Source of the DNA: CAZECE01 sp964510525
GTDB lineage: Bacteria; Pseudomonadota; Gammaproteobacteria; Pseudomonadales; JANQJO01
Assembly: GCA_964510525.1 (NCBI GenBank)
Contig: CAZECE010000077.1
Coordinates: 1-53,565 of the forward strand
Length of the DNA: 53,565 nt
Reading direction: 5' to 3'
Positions 52,362 through 53,565 of this stretch are shown one piece after another. The translations under genes were made by a program, and so were the position numbers. Every line of letters starts with the position of its first letter. The stretch's first letter is position 1. The notes below the pieces were generated by a model that was given only the letters and a program-made list of their open reading frames with translations, did no database searches and was not told the DNA's origin.

Positions 52362-53318
52362 TTGTACACTCTTTATCCCAGCATTAAGCCTTATTCGATT
52401 CATACCCTCAAAGTAGACAAGCCACATACGTTGTATGTTGAAGAGTGTGGTAATCCAGATGGGATTCCTGTGTTGTTTTTGCATGGGGGCCCTGGGGCTG
52501 GGTGTCAGGCGTATCATCGCAGTTTTTTTGATCCAGATCAGTATCGCATCATTTTGTTTGATCAGCGGGGTTGTGGTCGATCGTTGCCCCATGCGGAGCT
52601 TACCCATAATCATACAGGGGCTTTGATGCGCGATATTGAAAAAATCCGCGAGCATTGCAAGGTGGATAAATGGGTGTTGTTTGGCGGTTCTTGGGGGGCC
52701 ACCTTGGCGTTGGCGTATGCGCAAAGTTTTCCTGAGCGTGTGCAGCACATGATTTTACGCGGTACTTTTTTGTGCCGACAACACGACATTGACTGGTTTT
52801 ATCGCGATGGCGCTAACCGTTTTTTCCCTGATGCGTGGCAGAAATTTATTAAGCCGTTGGCGGAGAATAAGCGGGACGATGTGGTGAAGGGTTACCATGA
52901 ATTGTTGACGGGCAGCAATGAGTTGGCTCGAATGGGGGCCGCGAAAGCTTGGGCGGCTTGGGAAGGAGTCTGTGCAACGCTGCGTCCGAACCATACGGTA
53001 TTAGAGCATTTCACTGAGCCTCATGTAGCATCCAGTTTGGCGTGTATTGAAACGCATTATTTTATGAATAATGGGTTTTTAGAAGAAAACCAATTGTTGG
53101 CCAACATGGCGGCAATCAAACACATTCCGGCGATTTTGGTTCATGGGCGTTATGACATGATTTGTCCCATTGAGCAGGCATTTGAGCTGCACGAGCATTG
53201 GCCTGAATCTCAGTTGCATATTGTGCGCGAAGCAGGTCATTCCGCCGGCGAGCCGTACATGGTCGATGCTTTGGTGCGGGCAACCGATGAGGTTGCCAAA
53301 TTGCTCAGCGACGACTAG
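52362..53318 (+). CDS. pip: Proline iminopeptidase (prolyl aminopeptidase)
   Basis: Alpha/beta-hydrolase that removes N-terminal proline from peptides, cytoplasmic. With the TTG start at 52362 (AAGGAAG 8 bases upstream) it has 318 residues. The GTG at 52353 is the alternative but abuts the ribosome-binding site. Visible are the oxyanion loop HGGPG (41-45), the nucleophile GGSWGA with Ser110, the DQRGCGRS element typical of this family, Asp near 265 (HGRYDMICP) and His293 (GHSAGEP). It overlaps dtd by one base; the pip-dtd pair also occurs in Pseudomonas. Confidence 0.95.
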   Translation: MYTLYPSIKPYSIHTLKVDKPHTLYVEECGNPDGIPVLFLHGGPGAGCQAYHRSFFDPDQYRIILFDQRGCGRSLPHAELTHNHTGALMRDIEKIREHCKVDKWVLFGGSWGATLALAYAQSFPERVQHMILRGTFLCRQHDIDWFYRDGANRFFPDAWQKFIKPLAENKRDDVVKGYHELLTGSNELARMGAAKAWAAWEGVCATLRPNHTVLEHFTEPHVASSLACIETHYFMNNGFLEENQLLANMAAIKHIPAILVHGRYDMICPIEQAFELHEHWPESQLHIVREAGHSAGEPYMVDALVRATDEVAKLLSDD

Positions 53319-53565
53319 TGCGCGCCTTATTGCAGCGCGTTCGCTCGGCTTCTGTTACGGTGGCCGGTGAGACCATCGCATCAATCGATCAGGGGCTGTT
53401 GGTCTTTGCGGCCTTATTAACAACGGACACGGAGCAGCGCATTGCCCGCATGGCGGAGCGTGTGTTGCAGTATCGGATGTTTGCCGATGAGCAGCAGCGA
53501 ATGAATTGCAATGTGCAGCAAATTAATGGGGCTGTTCTGGTGGTGTCGCAATTTACTTTGGCGGC
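53318..53565 (+). CDS. dtd: D-aminoacyl-tRNA deacylase, C-terminus cut by window edge
   Basis: Recycles D-aminoacyl-tRNAs. From GTG 53318, which shares its G with the pip TAG stop, the frame is open to the end (82 whole codons). It reads VRALLQRVRSASVTVAGE, with RMFADEQQRMN and VLVVSQFTLA, the family's conserved active-site segment. About 63 residues are missing at the C-terminus. The stretch LVFAALLTTDTEQR is somewhat divergent from the usual LLGV form. Confidence 0.93.
   Translation, partial: MRALLQRVRSASVTVAGETIASIDQGLLVFAALLTTDTEQRIARMAERVLQYRMFADEQQRMNCNVQQINGAVLVVSQFTLA

Overview
The window is the replication-origin region of a gammaproteobacterium. Gene content and order (rsmG/mnmG/mnmE/yidC/rnpA/rpmH - oriC - dnaA/dnaN/recF/gyrB, followed by plsC/gmhB/glyS/glyQ, with atp and parAB on the other side) match the Pseudomonadales/Oceanospirillales plan rather than the enterobacterial one. 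Base composition is moderate, and strand composition flips sharply at about 24.3-24.8 kb: the + strand is C/A-rich to the left and G/T-rich to the right whatever the gene direction. This fits bidirectional replication starting there. I cannot name the genus. A kinase-like protein with an effector-like architecture hints at a host-associated lineage, but that is inference.

Layout. 1-3.7 kb (minus): LysM protein, dprA, tsaC and the start of hemF, cut by the window edge. 4.0 kb: def (plus). 4.5-15.3 kb (minus): atpIBEFHAGDC, then glmU (with an unusual 119-residue tail) and glmS. 15.4-23.7 kb (minus): parA-parB, rsmG, mnmG, mnmE, yidC, yidD, rnpA, rpmH. 24.3-24.8 kb: oriC with an A+T-rich unwinding region and DnaA boxes. 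24.8-31.1 kb (plus): dnaA, dnaN, recF, gyrB, with two parS-like sites in dnaN and recF. 31.1-38.3 kb (minus, against the expected replication direction): rpoZ, spoT, ridA, glyQ, glyS, gmhB, plsC. 38.5-47.2 kb: two AAA+ ATPases of the COG1373/DUF4143 type frame gmk, edd, uvrD and an orphan TRAP-type binding protein. 47.4-48.5 kb: kinase-like accessory gene. 48.7-53.6 kb: glnA and typA, divergent around a sigma-54/NtrC-type control region, then a proline iminopeptidase and the start of dtd.

How the genes work together. Most are core housekeeping genes: F1Fo ATP synthase, UDP-GlcNAc supply (glmU/glmS), tRNA and rRNA modification (tsaC, mnmE, mnmG, rsmG), membrane protein insertion (yidC/yidD), replication initiation and segregation (dnaA/N, recF, gyrB, parABS), stringent response (spoT, rpoZ) and nitrogen assimilation (glnA). 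Accessory signals are concentrated at 38.5-39.7 kb and 45.7-48.6 kb. There, AAA+ ATPases with upstream inverted repeats and the kinase-like gene interrupt otherwise conserved blocks. No tRNA, rRNA, CRISPR array or intact insertion sequence was seen.
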